Shown here: one piece after another, positions 7,932 through 18,455 of the stretch | Numbering within the stretch: position 1 is the first letter of the stretch | How the letters are laid out: the number at the start of each line of letters is the position of its first letter | Assembly: GCA_948470905.1 (NCBI GenBank) | Contig: CAOKQK010000011.1 | Span: 1-57,839, forward strand | Origin: an uncultured Lachnospiraceae bacterium | GTDB lineage: Bacteria > Bacillota > Clostridia > Lachnospirales > Lachnospiraceae | Direction of reading: 5' to 3' | Length of the DNA stretch: 57,839 nucleotides | Notes under the pieces: generated by a model | Database searches by the model: none | What the model saw: the letters and a program-made list of their open reading frames with translations, nothing else | What the model was told of the DNA's origin: nothing | Made by a program: the position numbers and the translations under genes

Positions 7932-9010
7932 CAGTACAGGCTCCCCGAATTAACCACAGGCTGCACGTCATGGTTGCCGCAGAGAACCACCAACAGGTTC
8001 GATACCATAGCCGCCTTCCGTTCTTCGTCAAGATTCACAAGCTGTCTCTCATTCAGCCTCTCCAATGCCATCTCCACCATTCCCACCGCGCCGTCCACGA
8101 TCATCTTTCTGGCGTCGATGATAGCGGATGCCTGCTGTCTCTGCAGCATCACGGATGCAATCTCCGGCGCATAAGCAAGGTAAGTAATGCGCGCCTCAAT
8201 GATCTCCAGCCCGGCATCGTCCACCTTTCCCTGGATCTCGTCCCGTATCCTCTCAGCAACCACCTCCGCGGAACCTCTCAGGCTCCCCTCGTCTGCCATA
8301 CCGTCCCCGGTGGTATCCACATTCGCCGCCACGTCATAGGGATAGATGCGGACAATGTTCCTCAGCGCGCTGTCACACTGGAGGGACAGATATTCCTTAT
8401 AATTGTCTACATTGAAAACCGCCCTGGCAGTATCCGTCACACGCCAGATGACGGCGATGCCGATCTCCACCGGATTGCCCAGACAGTCATTGATCTTCTG
8501 CCTGCCGTTGCTCAGGGTCATTGCCTTCAGAGATATCTTCCTGCCCAGCCCCTCCGTCCCGACAGTGATTGCCGCCCCGTCCGAGGTAAGGCTCAAATGT
8601 GAATTATTCCTCTGAATATCGCCGCTCTGTGCCAGCTTGGTAGCTGCCGCGGGATTTACAGCCGTGCAGAACGGATTTACAAAATAAAATCCCTCCTCCC
8701 TGAGCGTACCAATATAGTTTCCAAAAAGTGTCAACACCAGCGCCTCCTGAGGCTTTAAAACCTTCAGCCCGCACCAGGGGATCCAGCCAAATATAAGATA
8801 CAGAATGCCGCAGGCAAGAAATACCGCACCGTAGCCCCTGCCTTCCTCGGAGAGTATCCCGCCGCACACTATAGCTGCAATTGCCAGAATGTACAACAGT
8901 AACGTCAAAAGCAGCACAGACAGCCCGTTCTTTTTTGCCGTATAAATTTTTTCCTCCATAAATTTTTTCCCTATAGGATTTTTTTCTTCCATACCAATCT
9001 TTCCTTCCAT
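7931..9010 (-). CDS. SPFH/Band 7 membrane protein
   Basis: Member of the stomatin/prohibitin/flotillin superfamily, probably organising membrane microdomains. Two hydrophobic segments (about residues 29-52 and 60-82) precede a Band 7 domain ([24 protein letters not shown] onward), with the helical stretch [16 protein letters not shown] typical of the family end. Length is 359 aa. ATG 9010 follows AGGAGGG by 7 bases. A consensus-like promoter lies at 9056-9084, and the downstream RHH gene overlaps the stop. The precise role is not predictable; proteins of this type are often linked to envelope stress. Confidence 0.85.
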   Translation of the reverse strand: MEGKIGMEEKNPIGKKFMEEKIYTAKKNGLSVLLLTLLLYILAIAAIVCGGILSEEGRGYGAVFLACGILYLIFGWIPWCGLKVLKPQEALVLTLFGNYIGTLREEGFYFVNPFCTAVNPAAATKLAQSGDIQRNNSHLSLTSDGAAITVGTEGLGRKISLKAMTLSNGRQKINDCLGNPVEIGIAVIWRVTDTARAVFNVDNYKEYLSLQCDSALRNIVRIYPYDVAANVDTTGDGMADEGSLRGSAEVVAERIRDEIQGKVDDAGLEIIEARITYLAYAPEIASVMLQRQQASAIIDARKMIVDGAVGMVEMALERLNERQLVNLDEERKAAMVSNLLVVLCGNHDVQPVVNSGSLY

Positions 9011-9055
9011 AATACTGCCCTCCTGATGTAGAATTAATTTCTTTTTGATATCATT

Positions 9056-9084
9056 ATAATATCAAATTACTTGTAAAATGTCAA
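9056..9084 (-). promoter_or_regulatory. Promoter of the SPFH/RHH operon
   Basis: TTGACA (9079-9084), 17-base spacer, TATTAT (9056-9061) on the minus strand. An inverted sequence GATAT-N7-ATATC overlaps the -10 region and could be an operator. Confidence 0.7.
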
Positions 9085-9091
9085 GTGATTT

Positions 9092-9157
9092 TATTCCCGC
9101 AGGCAATGATACAGTTGCCATGCCTGCACGCGATTTCCCTCATTGCCCGCGGGAAAT
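9092..9157. repeat. Inverted GC-rich repeat
   Basis: TTATTCCCGCAGGCAATGA is repeated in inverted form as TCATTGCCCGCGGGAAATAA about 45 bases on. The same motif (TTATTCCCGCGGGCAATGA) recurs near 30500. It sits between the gdhA terminator and the SPFH promoter. Confidence 0.5.
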
Positions 9158-9200
9158 AAAAAAGTCCCGGAAATGCAGCAAATCCTACACCTCCGGAACT
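9158..9200 (-). terminator. gdhA terminator
   Basis: On the minus strand AGTTCCGGA / TCCGGGACT (one G-U pair) with a 20-base loop, then TTTTTT. Confidence 0.75.
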
Positions 9201-9234
9201 TTTCTTCAATCCTGTATCAAATTATAATGACGTC

Positions 9235-11138
<1,904 letters not shown>

Positions 11139-11321
11139 CCAAACCTCCCATAGTCAACAATCCCGCTGCAAACAATGATCCACCAGCCTTGCAGCGCTGC
11201 ACGGCAGAATGCAATTCTCTGAATCGCATTGGTATGTATCCCCCCACGGCATTCGCCAAGCTCCTGCCCGATGCCCATGGTGCATCAAGCAGCAGGCTTC
11301 CCCATACGGAGTCTGTGCCTC
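11139..11321. other. Intergenic gap, nothing recognised
   Basis: Contains short ORFs on both strands without ribosome binding sites or family resemblance. The only clear element in the wider gap is the terminator at 11322-11358. Confidence 0.4.
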
Positions 11322-11358
11322 AAAAAAGCCTTTTACTGTCCAATTACAGTAAAAGGCT
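11322..11358 (-). terminator. Terminator after the SH3-domain gene
   Basis: Perfect 13-bp stem AGCCTTTTACTGT / ACAGTAAAAGGCT with a 6-base loop, followed on the minus strand by TTTTT. It lies 70 bases after the stop codon. Confidence 0.85.
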
Positions 11359-11427
11359 TTCCATTTTTATCATATTTATACAACTTTACTCACATTCATA
11401 TGCATCCCTGCGGCAAGCTGATGCTTC

Positions 11428-12708
11428 TTACTCCTGAGTCACATACTCTGCGCTGATATACCCTATCTGCCCATTGTATATCACCTTGCACCAGCCGTCT
11501 TCCACTGACAGAAGTTCAAGAGTCTGCCCGCCTGAGAGAAGCCCCAGACGCTCCGCCTCTGAGCTGGCAGCCGCACGCACATTGATATTTGCCGTTGCCG
11601 TCACCTTGCCTATCACATTTGAAGTGGCTGTATTTTCTTCCATACTCAAATATTCCGATTTGATAAAGCCGTCCTGTCCTTCAAACACAATCCTGGTCCA
11701 GCCGTTAATCTGTACCTCCTGGACCTGCACCCTGGCGCCGCTGGCAACCTTGCCAATCTTGTCTGCCTTCTCACTGTCAGAGCCACGGACATTGACTGTG
11801 GCAGTCGTCACCGCATACTGTGGCCCAACTGCCACAGGCGGTTCTGGCGATACCACATCTCCAGCCGGAGAAGCTTCCGGAGCCCCTTCTCCTTCTGGCT
11901 GATCGTCTTCTCCCACATGCTGCTCCGCCATTGCCACGCCGATGGCCTCCAATTCACTTCCCACTGCCTTGTCAACCTGCTGCCCCAGCTCTCCCAGATA
12001 ATCCAGCAGCTCAGGCTGCCCCAGCATCAGCTCATTATATTCGTTGGTAACGCGGTTGTGAAATTCCTTTACATCATCCTGATTCGCGACCTTAAGGACA
12101 TACTCGTTTTCTTCTTCGGTAAAGTTTTCATCATTTTTAATATAAAGCTCTCCCTGGGCATTCCTGCACAGATACAGCATCTGATACCCTGGGAATTCTT
12201 CCGGGCGACCCAAAAATTCCACCCTGTAATACACACACGCCAGAACGGAATCCTCCTCCAGCCCCCGCTTGACATATACGTCAAACGCGGAATAGCCATT
12301 TATGAACTGTGACGTCTTTTCAAAGCGCAGGGCATCAGCTGTGGAAAGAGTGTCATGGATCGACGCCAGCGTCTCTGTGTCACCTGCTGCCATGGCGTTA
12401 TAATAATCCCTGACCAGCAAAAAGACTTCTTCATCCGTATTCTCCGCCATAGGAACTTCTTCCGGCGCCGGGACAGCCGTAGCAAGCTCGCTCATCTCCT
12501 GGACATTGTCCGCCGAGGTCCTGATCTGCTGTGGAGCCGGTGTATTCTCCACCACGGACACCACATCCTCTTCCGTCTCCTTGACCCTGTTGGCATTGAG
12601 AGCCGCGGACACCGTCACCGCCGCCATAATGATCACTATGACAGGGAACACGATGGCACAATGCCTTACTATACTGTTGCACACCCTTGCTATTTTATCT
12701 TTCAGCAT
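11428..12708 (-). CDS. Membrane-anchored protein with two bacterial SH3 domains
   Basis: Predicted surface protein of 426 residues. An N-terminal membrane segment (about 20-40, FPVIVIIMAAVTVSAAL) is followed by an acidic linker and a domain of about 150 residues (VRDYYNAMAAGDTETLASIHD, an NTF2-like pattern). A Pro/Glu/Ala-rich linker follows, then two SH3b repeats (TTATVNVRGSDSEKADKIGK and TATANINVRAAASSEAERLG, about 310-370 and 375-426). SH3b domains usually bind cell wall; no hydrolase domain is present. The start ATG 12708 has AGGAAGG; the longer frame crosses the leader repeats. It has its own terminator. Confidence 0.8.
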   Translation of the reverse strand: MLKDKIARVCNSIVRHCAIVFPVIVIIMAAVTVSAALNANRVKETEEDVVSVVENTPAPQQIRTSADNVQEMSELATAVPAPEEVPMAENTDEEVFLLVRDYYNAMAAGDTETLASIHDTLSTADALRFEKTSQFINGYSAFDVYVKRGLEEDSVLACVYYRVEFLGRPEEFPGYQMLYLCRNAQGELYIKNDENFTEEENEYVLKVANQDDVKEFHNRVTNEYNELMLGQPELLDYLGELGQQVDKAVGSELEAIGVAMAEQHVGEDDQPEGEGAPEASPAGDVVSPEPPVAVGPQYAVTTATVNVRGSDSEKADKIGKVASGARVQVQEVQINGWTRIVFEGQDGFIKSEYLSMEENTATSNVIGKVTATANINVRAAASSEAERLGLLSGGQTLELLSVEDGWCKVIYNGQIGYISAEYVTQE

Positions 12709-12717
12709 ACTTAACCT

Positions 12718-12929
12718 TCCTAATTCCAGCTTCGCCTCTCCACTACAGTCCCCTTTGGGGGAGAAATTTTCAGCTGCCAAGAGCGCATCTGTAAATTTTT
12801 CCCGGGAACTTTCGTTCTGAGGACTAAATTCCAGTTTCGCTACTTCACTACAGCCCCACTGGAGGGAATTTTTCAGCTTCTAAAACATATCCGTAAATCC
12901 TTCCCGGGGAGCTTTCGTTCTGAGAACAA
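12718..12929 (-). repeat. Tandem pair of the leader hairpin repeat (copies B and C)
   Basis: Two related units of about 105 bp (about 12718-12822 and 12827-12929) stand upstream of the SH3-domain gene. Each carries TTCCAG-TTCGC, ACTACAG-CCC, a hairpin around TTTTCAGC / GTAAAT, and TTTCGTTCTGAG. The proximal copy ends CTGGAATTAGGAAGG on the minus strand, i.e. in the ribosome binding site. Confidence 0.65.
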
Positions 12930-12973
12930 AAAATAAGAGAACCATGACTGTTACAGTACAGGATGATGTAAAA

Positions 12974-13045
12974 TGCACCCGACAGGAATCGAACCTGCAT
13001 TAAAGGCGTCGGAGGCCTTCGTTCTATCCGTTAGACTACGGGTGC
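12974..13045 (-). tRNA. tRNA-Arg (anticodon CCG)
   Basis: The minus strand gives a 72-nt cloverleaf: acceptor GCACCCG pairing with CGGGTGC, anticodon stem AAGGC/GCCTT around loop CTCCGAC (anticodon CCG, reading CGG), T arm GCAGG-TTCGATT-CCTGT, discriminator A. CCA is not encoded. A promoter lies 37 bases upstream. No strong terminator is seen. Confidence 0.95.
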
Positions 13046-13081
13046 AGTTAATTATTACAAATTTATTACATCACCCTGACT

Positions 13082-13110
13082 ATAATATCATAAAAAAAAC
13101 CGTGTGTCTA
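13082..13110 (-). promoter_or_regulatory. Promoter of tRNA-Arg
   Basis: TAGACA (13105-13110), 17 bases, TATTAT (13082-13087) on the minus strand. Confidence 0.6.
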
Positions 13111-13144
13111 CTTATTTTTTGAATTTTAAATTATAAAAAAATTA

Positions 13145-14059
13145 TTAACAAATGATCCTGATCTTTTTTTCCCTGGAATCATAATAATATAGATTGTCAG
13201 ACAGCACCTCCTCCGGTGCCAGGCAGGTAGTGTTTACCTCGGCGATCATTGCCTTAAGTTCCTCCGGCGTCTCTATCCCTGTCTCCGGCAGGAGAATGAC
13301 CTCATGGACAGAACTGGGCAGGATATAAAAATTTTTCCGCTCCTTTCCGGCGAGCTTTTCCAGCAGCCCCGGATACAACATGCAGACGGCGCCAAAGAGC
13401 CGTTTCGCATTGGTGAGTATCATCATTGGATTATACTCCAGGAAACCGTCCCTCACCACCTCCTCCAGCAGCTCCTGCATATCGTCCATATCCGGGCTCT
13501 CCCTTAAAATCTCGTCCATGGAAATACACTTCCAGCGAAAAATCCTTTCTGTGTTCTTCTCGGCAAGTCGTACCAGATCCACTGTTTTCACCCCCCACCT
13601 CTGGATATGTGAATTCTTGATCCTGATGGCGCCCTCGCCGATCTGTCCTTCGTATGCATAATAAAAGCAGAGCGCCAGATCCAGGAAATCAATATGAGGG
13701 CTTTCCCGGAGCAGTTCTTCATTCCCTTTTTGCCGGACCAGCCTGTAGCAGATACGCTCCTTCACCTTATCAAAGTATTGGAAAAAGCTCATATCGATGC
13801 TGGCCCTTGGAGTATCTTCCCTGTACAGCTTCAAAAGCTGCCTGATTACCGAGGCAAAACACTGTCCGCTTTTGTACGCCTCCCAGAAGCCGTCCAGGTA
13901 GATCGTTGGGACCACATTCCTGCTTCCGGAACAGATCAGCAGTCCCTGCATGACCACTCCGTTATTCTTCTTCACCTCCTTCAGCTCCAGTTTACAGCTC
14001 TCCCCTAACTCTTTCTGCATCACATTGTAAACATTTTCGATAAATTCCTTTTTTTCCAT
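13145..14059 (-). CDS. DUF5688 family protein
   Basis: The 304-residue protein (start MEKKEFIENVYNVMQKELG) resembles DUF5688 proteins, a family much expanded in Lachnospiraceae with no established function. Typical landmarks are the early VVMQGLLICSGSRNVVPTIYL and the C-terminal LYYYDSREKKIRII. It is predicted cytoplasmic, without signal or membrane segments. ATG 14059 has AGAGGAG upstream; the open frame to 14167 is not supported. It is a single-gene unit between the efp terminator and tRNA-Arg. Family assignment is by recall of pattern. Confidence 0.75.
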   Translation of the reverse strand: MEKKEFIENVYNVMQKELGESCKLELKEVKKNNGVVMQGLLICSGSRNVVPTIYLDGFWEAYKSGQCFASVIRQLLKLYREDTPRASIDMSFFQYFDKVKERICYRLVRQKGNEELLRESPHIDFLDLALCFYYAYEGQIGEGAIRIKNSHIQRWGVKTVDLVRLAEKNTERIFRWKCISMDEILRESPDMDDMQELLEEVVRDGFLEYNPMMILTNAKRLFGAVCMLYPGLLEKLAGKERKNFYILPSSVHEVILLPETGIETPEELKAMIAEVNTTCLAPEEVLSDNLYYYDSREKKIRIIC

Positions 14060-14244
14060 ACTATCTCCTCTTTCCGCACTGTCCTTCTCTCGCGCCGCCC
14101 GGCAGACAGTGCTGTCCCGGACGCCGTTTTTGTACTGTGCATGTGTCCTCCCGGCACATACGGGCAATGGAAAAGCTTTCCCATATTTGCCGCCCGATCC
14201 ACCTGCCGCGTCAGGAACAAACTTCCCCTGCAGGCATGTACATC
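14060..14244. other. Leader region of the DUF5688 gene
   Basis: No gene. An inverted pair GGGAAAGCTTTTCCATTGCCC-like lies near 14165-14185; no convincing promoter hexamers were found. Confidence 0.3.
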
Positions 14245-14282
14245 AAAAAGGCAACAGCCTCCCCCGGGAAACCATTGCCTTG
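14245..14282 (-). terminator. efp terminator
   Basis: On the minus strand AAGGCAA / TTGCCTT with a long GC-rich loop, then TTTTT. Confidence 0.6.
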
Positions 14283-14316
14283 CAAGTTTTGACAATATGA
14301 AAAATATGCAGCCCCA

Positions 14317-14874
14317 TCAGGCACGAGACAGATATTCGCCAGTCCTGGTATCAATCTTGATCTTGTCGCCCTGATTTACAAACAGGGGAACCGCAACCTG
14401 TGCCCCTGTCTCCACAGTGGCGGGCTTGCTGGCGCCTGTAGCGGTATCGCCCTTGAAGCCGGGTTCAGTATCGGTGATCTCCAGTTCCACGAACAGAGGA
14501 GGCTCCACGGAAAATACATTGCCGTTGTGGGAGCACACCTTGCACATCTCGTTCTCTTTCACAAATTTCAGAGCATCGCCCACTGTATCATTGTTCAGGG
14601 CAATCTGCTCATAATTCTCTGTATCCATAAAGTAAAACAGATCACCGTCACTGTACAGATACTGCATATCTTTTCTATCAATACGGGCCTGAGGGCACTT
14701 CTCCGTAGGACGGAAGGTTTTCTCCACCACACCGCCGCTCTTGATGTTCTTCAGCTTTGTTCTCACAAAAGCCGCGCCCTTGCCAGGCTTCACGTGCTGG
14801 AATTCAATAATCTGGTACACATTATTATCGTACTCAATGGTAATACCATTTCTGAAATCACCTGCAGAAATCAT
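14317..14874 (-). CDS. efp: Elongation factor P
   Basis: Binds ribosomes stalled at polyproline and promotes peptide bond formation. The 185-residue protein has the three EF-P domains: KOW-like N terminus ([20 protein letters not shown]), OB domain, and C-terminal OB domain ending [12 protein letters not shown]. Lys32 in the tip loop [10 protein letters not shown] is the position that is post-translationally modified in Firmicutes; no modification gene is in the window. ATG 14874 follows AGGAGGA. It is a single-gene unit with a terminator about 35 bases after the stop. Confidence 0.97.
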   Translation of the reverse strand: MISAGDFRNGITIEYDNNVYQIIEFQHVKPGKGAAFVRTKLKNIKSGGVVEKTFRPTEKCPQARIDRKDMQYLYSDGDLFYFMDTENYEQIALNNDTVGDALKFVKENEMCKVCSHNGNVFSVEPPLFVELEITDTEPGFKGDTATGASKPATVETGAQVAVPLFVNQGDKIKIDTRTGEYLSRA

Positions 14875-15039
14875 ATTATATTCCTCCTAATTTTATTCAC
14901 AACATAATTCCAGTATAGTGTAATATAAAAATGTCCTAATTTCAACCATTTTTTTCATTTTTATTTAAAAATTATAGCAGGTCCCACAGGTCACTGTGTC
15001 ATAAAATCACTTTTCATGCGGGGCAATTTCGTCTCCCTC

Positions 15040-15474
15040 TCAATTTCTCCCACTGATAATATAGTCGATCGCCTGCAGGTAGCCGTCCAGCCCCTGCCCG
15101 TAAATCTGTCTGTCGCAGACAGCCGCAGTCACGGACACCTTTCGGAATTCTTCCCTGCTGGTGATATCCGAAATATGGATTTCCACCTTGGGCACCGTTA
15201 TACTCGCCAGCGCGTCCCGGATGGCATAGCTGTAATGAGTGAAGGCGCCCGGATTGATCACGATCCCCTCCGTGCCGTCAAAATATGCCTCCTGGATCCT
15301 GTCGATCAAGGCTCCCTCGTGATTACTCTGAAATGTAAGGATCTCGCTGCGCGTCTCCTCCGCCTTCTTGCGTATCATCTCCAGCAGATACTGATAATCC
15401 TGGGTGCCGTACACCTTTTTCTCCCGGATCCCCAGAAAATTGAGATTGGGACCGTTTATCACTAATATTTTCAT
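15040..15474 (-). CDS. aroQ: Type II 3-dehydroquinate dehydratase
   Basis: Third step of the shikimate pathway: 3-dehydroquinate to 3-dehydroshikimate. The 144-residue protein has the type II signatures GPNLNFLGIRE, the catalytic Tyr in KVYGTQDY, FQSNHEGALID, INPGAFTHYSYAIRDAL and VEIHISD. ATG 15474 has AAGGAGATC upstream. It is the last gene of aroE-aroK-aroQ, starting 73 bases after aroK ends. Placement beside shikimate kinase and dehydrogenase confirms the pathway. Confidence 0.96.
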   Translation of the reverse strand: MKILVINGPNLNFLGIREKKVYGTQDYQYLLEMIRKKAEETRSEILTFQSNHEGALIDRIQEAYFDGTEGIVINPGAFTHYSYAIRDALASITVPKVEIHISDITSREEFRKVSVTAAVCDRQIYGQGLDGYLQAIDYIISGRN

Positions 15475-15547
15475 CGCTGATCTCCTTCCTGTCTCCTCCC
15501 ACAAAAAACTGCCCATCCTCTGCCCCGCCCGGCATTTGCCTACGATC

Positions 15548-16066
15548 CTACCGCCCTATTACCCTCATCAGTATGCTGTCCTGTATCTGCTCCAGCGTCA
15601 TGGCATCCACATCCAGAATCATATCCGCCGCCTCCTCGTAGGCTGCCTTCCTCTCCTGCATCAGCTCCCTTATCTTCCCCAGGGGGTCAGCACACTGCAG
15701 CAGGGGCCTGGTGTCATCCCCCTTCAGCCTCTCATACACCGTCTCCGGACGCACGCGCAGGTAGACCACCAGCCCCAGCTTCTTCAAAAGCTCCCTGTTC
15801 TCCTTCCTCACAGGCGTCCCGCCGCCTACGGAATATATCCTTACGGTGTCGGATGCTGCCAGTTCCCTCAGCAGCTCCGTTTCTGTCTGCCGGAAATAGT
15901 CCTCGCCCTTATCCCGGAAAATATCGCTGACAGAACAGCCTTCCCTGCGCTCTATCAGCTTATCCGTATCCTCTACAGGTATGCGCAGCCTGTAGGAAAG
16001 CTTTACTCCCACGGAAGTTTTCCCGCTCCCCATAAAGCCGGTCAATACCAGATTTTCCTGTTTCAT
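15548..16066 (-). CDS. aroK: Shikimate kinase
   Basis: Phosphorylates shikimate at the 3-hydroxyl with ATP. The 172-residue protein has the P-loop GFMGSGKTSVG, the shikimate-binding DTDKLIE, the Arg in FRDKGEDYFRQTE, the GGG motif of SVGGGTPVR and the lid Arg in DDTRPLL. ATG 16066 has GGAGGAG upstream and lies one base after the aroE stop (TAG-G-ATG), so the two are translationally coupled. A longer open frame to 16159 overlaps aroE and lacks support. Confidence 0.96.
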   Translation of the reverse strand: MKQENLVLTGFMGSGKTSVGVKLSYRLRIPVEDTDKLIERREGCSVSDIFRDKGEDYFRQTETELLRELAASDTVRIYSVGGGTPVRKENRELLKKLGLVVYLRVRPETVYERLKGDDTRPLLQCADPLGKIRELMQERKAAYEEAADMILDVDAMTLEQIQDSILMRVIGR

Positions 16067-16067
16067 C

Positions 16068-16946
16068 CTAATACTCCTCCAGCCCCATGGCGCGCCTAAT
16101 CTGCCTGTAAGCCTTCTGCGCCAGCTCCGTCCCCACCTTCGCGCCCGTCCAGAGCTCATAGGCTATGACACCCTGATAGAGCAGCATTTTCAGCCCGTTG
16201 AAAGCCCTGCCGCCACTCTCCTCCACCATGGACATGAACCGTGTCTTCGAGGGATTGAAGATCAGGTCATACCCTGTATGGATCTTCTCATAGAAGGACC
16301 TGTCCCCCACCGCCGCTTCCTCGATCCTGGGATACATGCCCAGGTTAGTGGTCTGTATGGCAAGATACCGCTCCCCCCCAGGCAGGGACACATGATCCGA
16401 AAGCGCCCTCGCCTCCGCAGGCTGTCTGCAGAAAGCGGCATTGACCTCCCCGGCAAGCCTCTCCGCCTTCTCCAATGTGCGGTTTAAGATTATGATCTGC
16501 GACGCGCCCCTCTCGGCAAGCAGCATCGCCACCGCCCTCGCCGCCCCGCCTGCGCCCAGGATCAACACCTTCTCGCCCTCCAGCTTCACACCGTCCTCAC
16601 ACATGGCGGAATAAAGTCCCGGCATGTCCGTGTTATAGCCCTTGAAACCGTCCTCTACGCGCACCAGGGTATTGACCGCGCCGATCTTCTCCGCCAGCGG
16701 ATCGATCTGGCTCAGGAAAGGGATCACCTGGCTCTTGTAGGGAACTGTCACGTTACAGCCCAGAAGGTTCAGCGCAAAAGCCCCCTCCACAGCCTCCTTC
16801 AGCTTTCCCTCCGGCACATGGAAAGGCACATAGACCAGATTCTCAGAGAGCTCCTCCGCCAATGTATTATGTATCGCCGGCGACATGGTATGCTCCACCG
16901 GATTGCCGATCAGCCCACAGGTGCGGGTATAGCCGTTAATCTTCAT
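16068..16946 (-). CDS. aroE: Shikimate dehydrogenase
   Basis: Reduces 3-dehydroshikimate to shikimate with NADPH. The 292-residue protein shows GLIGNPVEHTMSPAIHN, the catalytic Lys in CNVTVPYKSQV, AVNTLVRVEDGFKGYNTD and the Rossmann loop LILGAGGAARAV. ATG 16946 follows GGAGGGAGG. It is the first gene of the aroE-aroK-aroQ unit. The family also contains quinate/shikimate (YdiB) enzymes, but the operon context argues for AroE. Confidence 0.95.
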   Translation of the reverse strand: MKINGYTRTCGLIGNPVEHTMSPAIHNTLAEELSENLVYVPFHVPEGKLKEAVEGAFALNLLGCNVTVPYKSQVIPFLSQIDPLAEKIGAVNTLVRVEDGFKGYNTDMPGLYSAMCEDGVKLEGEKVLILGAGGAARAVAMLLAERGASQIIILNRTLEKAERLAGEVNAAFCRQPAEARALSDHVSLPGGERYLAIQTTNLGMYPRIEEAAVGDRSFYEKIHTGYDLIFNPSKTRFMSMVEESGGRAFNGLKMLLYQGVIAYELWTGAKVGTELAQKAYRQIRRAMGLEEY

Positions 16947-17002
16947 ATTGACCTCCCTCCGCGCTTTGCGCGCACATCAGAATGAATTCACAAAGGTAAG
17001 GC

Positions 17003-17509
17003 TTATTTACAGTTCCTTAGCCGCTTATGGTAAAAATACAGGACTATCCTCTCCAGCCTGCGTTTTAGCACGATCTGGATCTCCTCTTTGGGGTGAATGG
17101 GCCTGACCAGCCAGGTGACGATCCCCGCACGCTTTGCGCCCCAGACATCCGTAAACAGCTGATCCCCCACAAAGACCGTGCTCCGCGCATCGGTACCCAT
17201 GAGCTTCATTGCCCTCTCATAGCCCTCCCTGCCCGGCTTGCCCGCCTTGAAAATATATCGGGACCCCACCCCGTCGCCAAACATCTTCACCCTTGGCTCC
17301 TTGTTGTTTGACAAAAGCACCGTCCGAAAACCTGTCTCATGGAGGCTTTTAAAAAGCGCCGCCGCCCTTTCGTCCGCAGGCGCCCCATGAGGCACCAGCG
17401 TATTGTCTATATCAAAGATGATTCCCCGATACCCCTGCCTGTGCAGCGCGCCGTAATCTATCCCATAAGCGCTCTCAACCTCATTGTCAGGATAAAAAAT
17501 CTCCAGCAT
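17003..17509 (-). CDS. yqeG: YqeG family HAD phosphatase
   Basis: HAD-superfamily phosphatase of 168 residues. Motif I is FDIDNTLVPHG, motif II LLSNNKE, and the Lys of motif III lies in FKAGKPGREGYERA, followed by VFVGDQLFTDVWGAKRAG (motif IV). The family includes phosphatidylglycerophosphate phosphatases of the PgpP/Gep4 type, so a lipid role is possible but not shown. ATG 17509 has GGGAGG upstream; the open frame to 17617 is not used. It precedes aroE by 57 bases in the same direction and in Firmicutes often neighbours aroE. Confidence 0.88.
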   Translation of the reverse strand: MLEIFYPDNEVESAYGIDYGALHRQGYRGIIFDIDNTLVPHGAPADERAAALFKSLHETGFRTVLLSNNKEPRVKMFGDGVGSRYIFKAGKPGREGYERAMKLMGTDARSTVFVGDQLFTDVWGAKRAGIVTWLVRPIHPKEEIQIVLKRRLERIVLYFYHKRLRNCK

Positions 17510-17638
17510 ACAAAACCTCCCAAAATACCCCCTCTGGCGTCCCGGCACTCTCAAGTAAATACCGCTCCCGGGCTTCCCGTCTGCTCCCGCAGACATGCAG
17601 TCCGTCCAGACAGCCAAAACTCTCCGACCGCCCGTCGA

Positions 17639-18052
17639 TCACAGGCTTCCATCCGTCCCGGCAATCTTCTCCACCGCTTCCTTGATATAATCGCCCAGTT
17701 TCCGGCTCTCCACTCCCATCACCTGGGCGCTGCAGCGGTTCATGGGGATCAAAAGGATCCTTGCATCGCTGGAAGCCACCGCTTCCGCCATTTTGGGCGT
17801 AATCTCCCCCAGCATGGCATTTGCCATCACAATGCCCATGGGGCCCACGATCACATCGGCATTTCGACTGTTATAGACCACCGCGTTTTCACCGGTGGCG
17901 CCCAACGCCGTGCCGCCCTTCATCATATTGGAGGTTGCCGCAGCGTTGGTTCCGACAGCGACCAGCTCCGCCGCCGGATAACTCAGGCGTATTTCTTCAA
18001 TCAGGCTGCGGCCCACGCCGCCCCCCTGACCATCCATTACCATGATCCTCAT
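17639..18052 (-). CDS. DUF3842 family protein
   Basis: The 137-residue protein begins RIMVMDGQGGGVGRSLIEE, a glycine-rich nucleotide-binding-like start typical of DUF3842, and continues with ELVAVGTNAAATSNMMKGG and DVIVGPMGIVMANAMLGEITP. A Rossmann-like fold is likely; activity is unknown. ATG 18052 has AGAGAGG upstream. It is the likely first gene of the transcript leading to yqeG. The MITE-like copy 2 lies about 65 bases upstream of its start. Confidence 0.8.
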   Translation of the reverse strand: MRIMVMDGQGGGVGRSLIEEIRLSYPAAELVAVGTNAAATSNMMKGGTALGATGENAVVYNSRNADVIVGPMGIVMANAMLGEITPKMAEAVASSDARILLIPMNRCSAQVMGVESRKLGDYIKEAVEKIAGTDGSL

Positions 18053-18117
18053 TTTCCAAAGCCTCTCTTTTTCCACGCCGCACTGCCGCCTTCCGGGGCG
18101 CCAAAACGCATTCTTTT

Positions 18118-18293
18118 TGCGTGCCTGAAAAATCATCCCTGCCATCTGCACGCCCCATTCTGCGTTATTTTTCGCCGAATTCAGGTAACAATAGCCCGCA
18201 TGCGATCATCCGGCAAATTATCTGTAAGATAATTTAATCTCCCACAAACCGTGACCCACCTCTGGCAGAAAGCATTTTTCAAACACGCCCTGA
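18118..18293. mobile_element. MITE-like element, copy 2 (inverted)
   Basis: Reverse complement of the element at 7383-7566, sharing both terminal inverted repeats (ends near CGTGTTTGAAAAATGC and its partner) and a long conserved core around GGGAGATTAAATTATCTTA. It lies upstream of the DUF3842 gene. Scattered differences indicate separate ageing of the copies. Confidence 0.75.
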
Positions 18294-18303
18294 TACGAAA
18301 ACA

Positions 18304-18391
18304 TTGTACCATGATCACAGACCGATCATGGTATAGATGGCCATTCGACCGTTTCCTATTACAGAATAAGGATGTGTTTATTGTACCATGA
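18304..18391. promoter_or_regulatory. Palindrome and repeated half-site in a divergent gap
   Basis: A perfect 10-bp inverted repeat TACCATGATC / GATCATGGTA (18307-18333) is followed by another half-site TTGTACCATGA (18381-18391). Both lie upstream of the ECF promoter and could be an operator. No regulator gene is adjacent. Confidence 0.4.
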
Positions 18392-18426
18392 ACAACCTCT
18401 CCTGTCCAAGGATTTTCACAAAGTCC

Positions 18427-18455
18427 TTGACATTTCACCCTGTATTGAATAGAAT
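18427..18455 (+). promoter_or_regulatory. Promoter of the ECF S-component gene
   Basis: TTGACA (18427-18432), 17-base spacer, TAGAAT (18450-18455). Transcription from here leaves a leader of about 283 bases before the ATG at 18745. The leader holds a hairpin GGAAGCGG/CCGTTTCC (about 18553-18576), but no riboswitch class is recognised. Confidence 0.65.
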
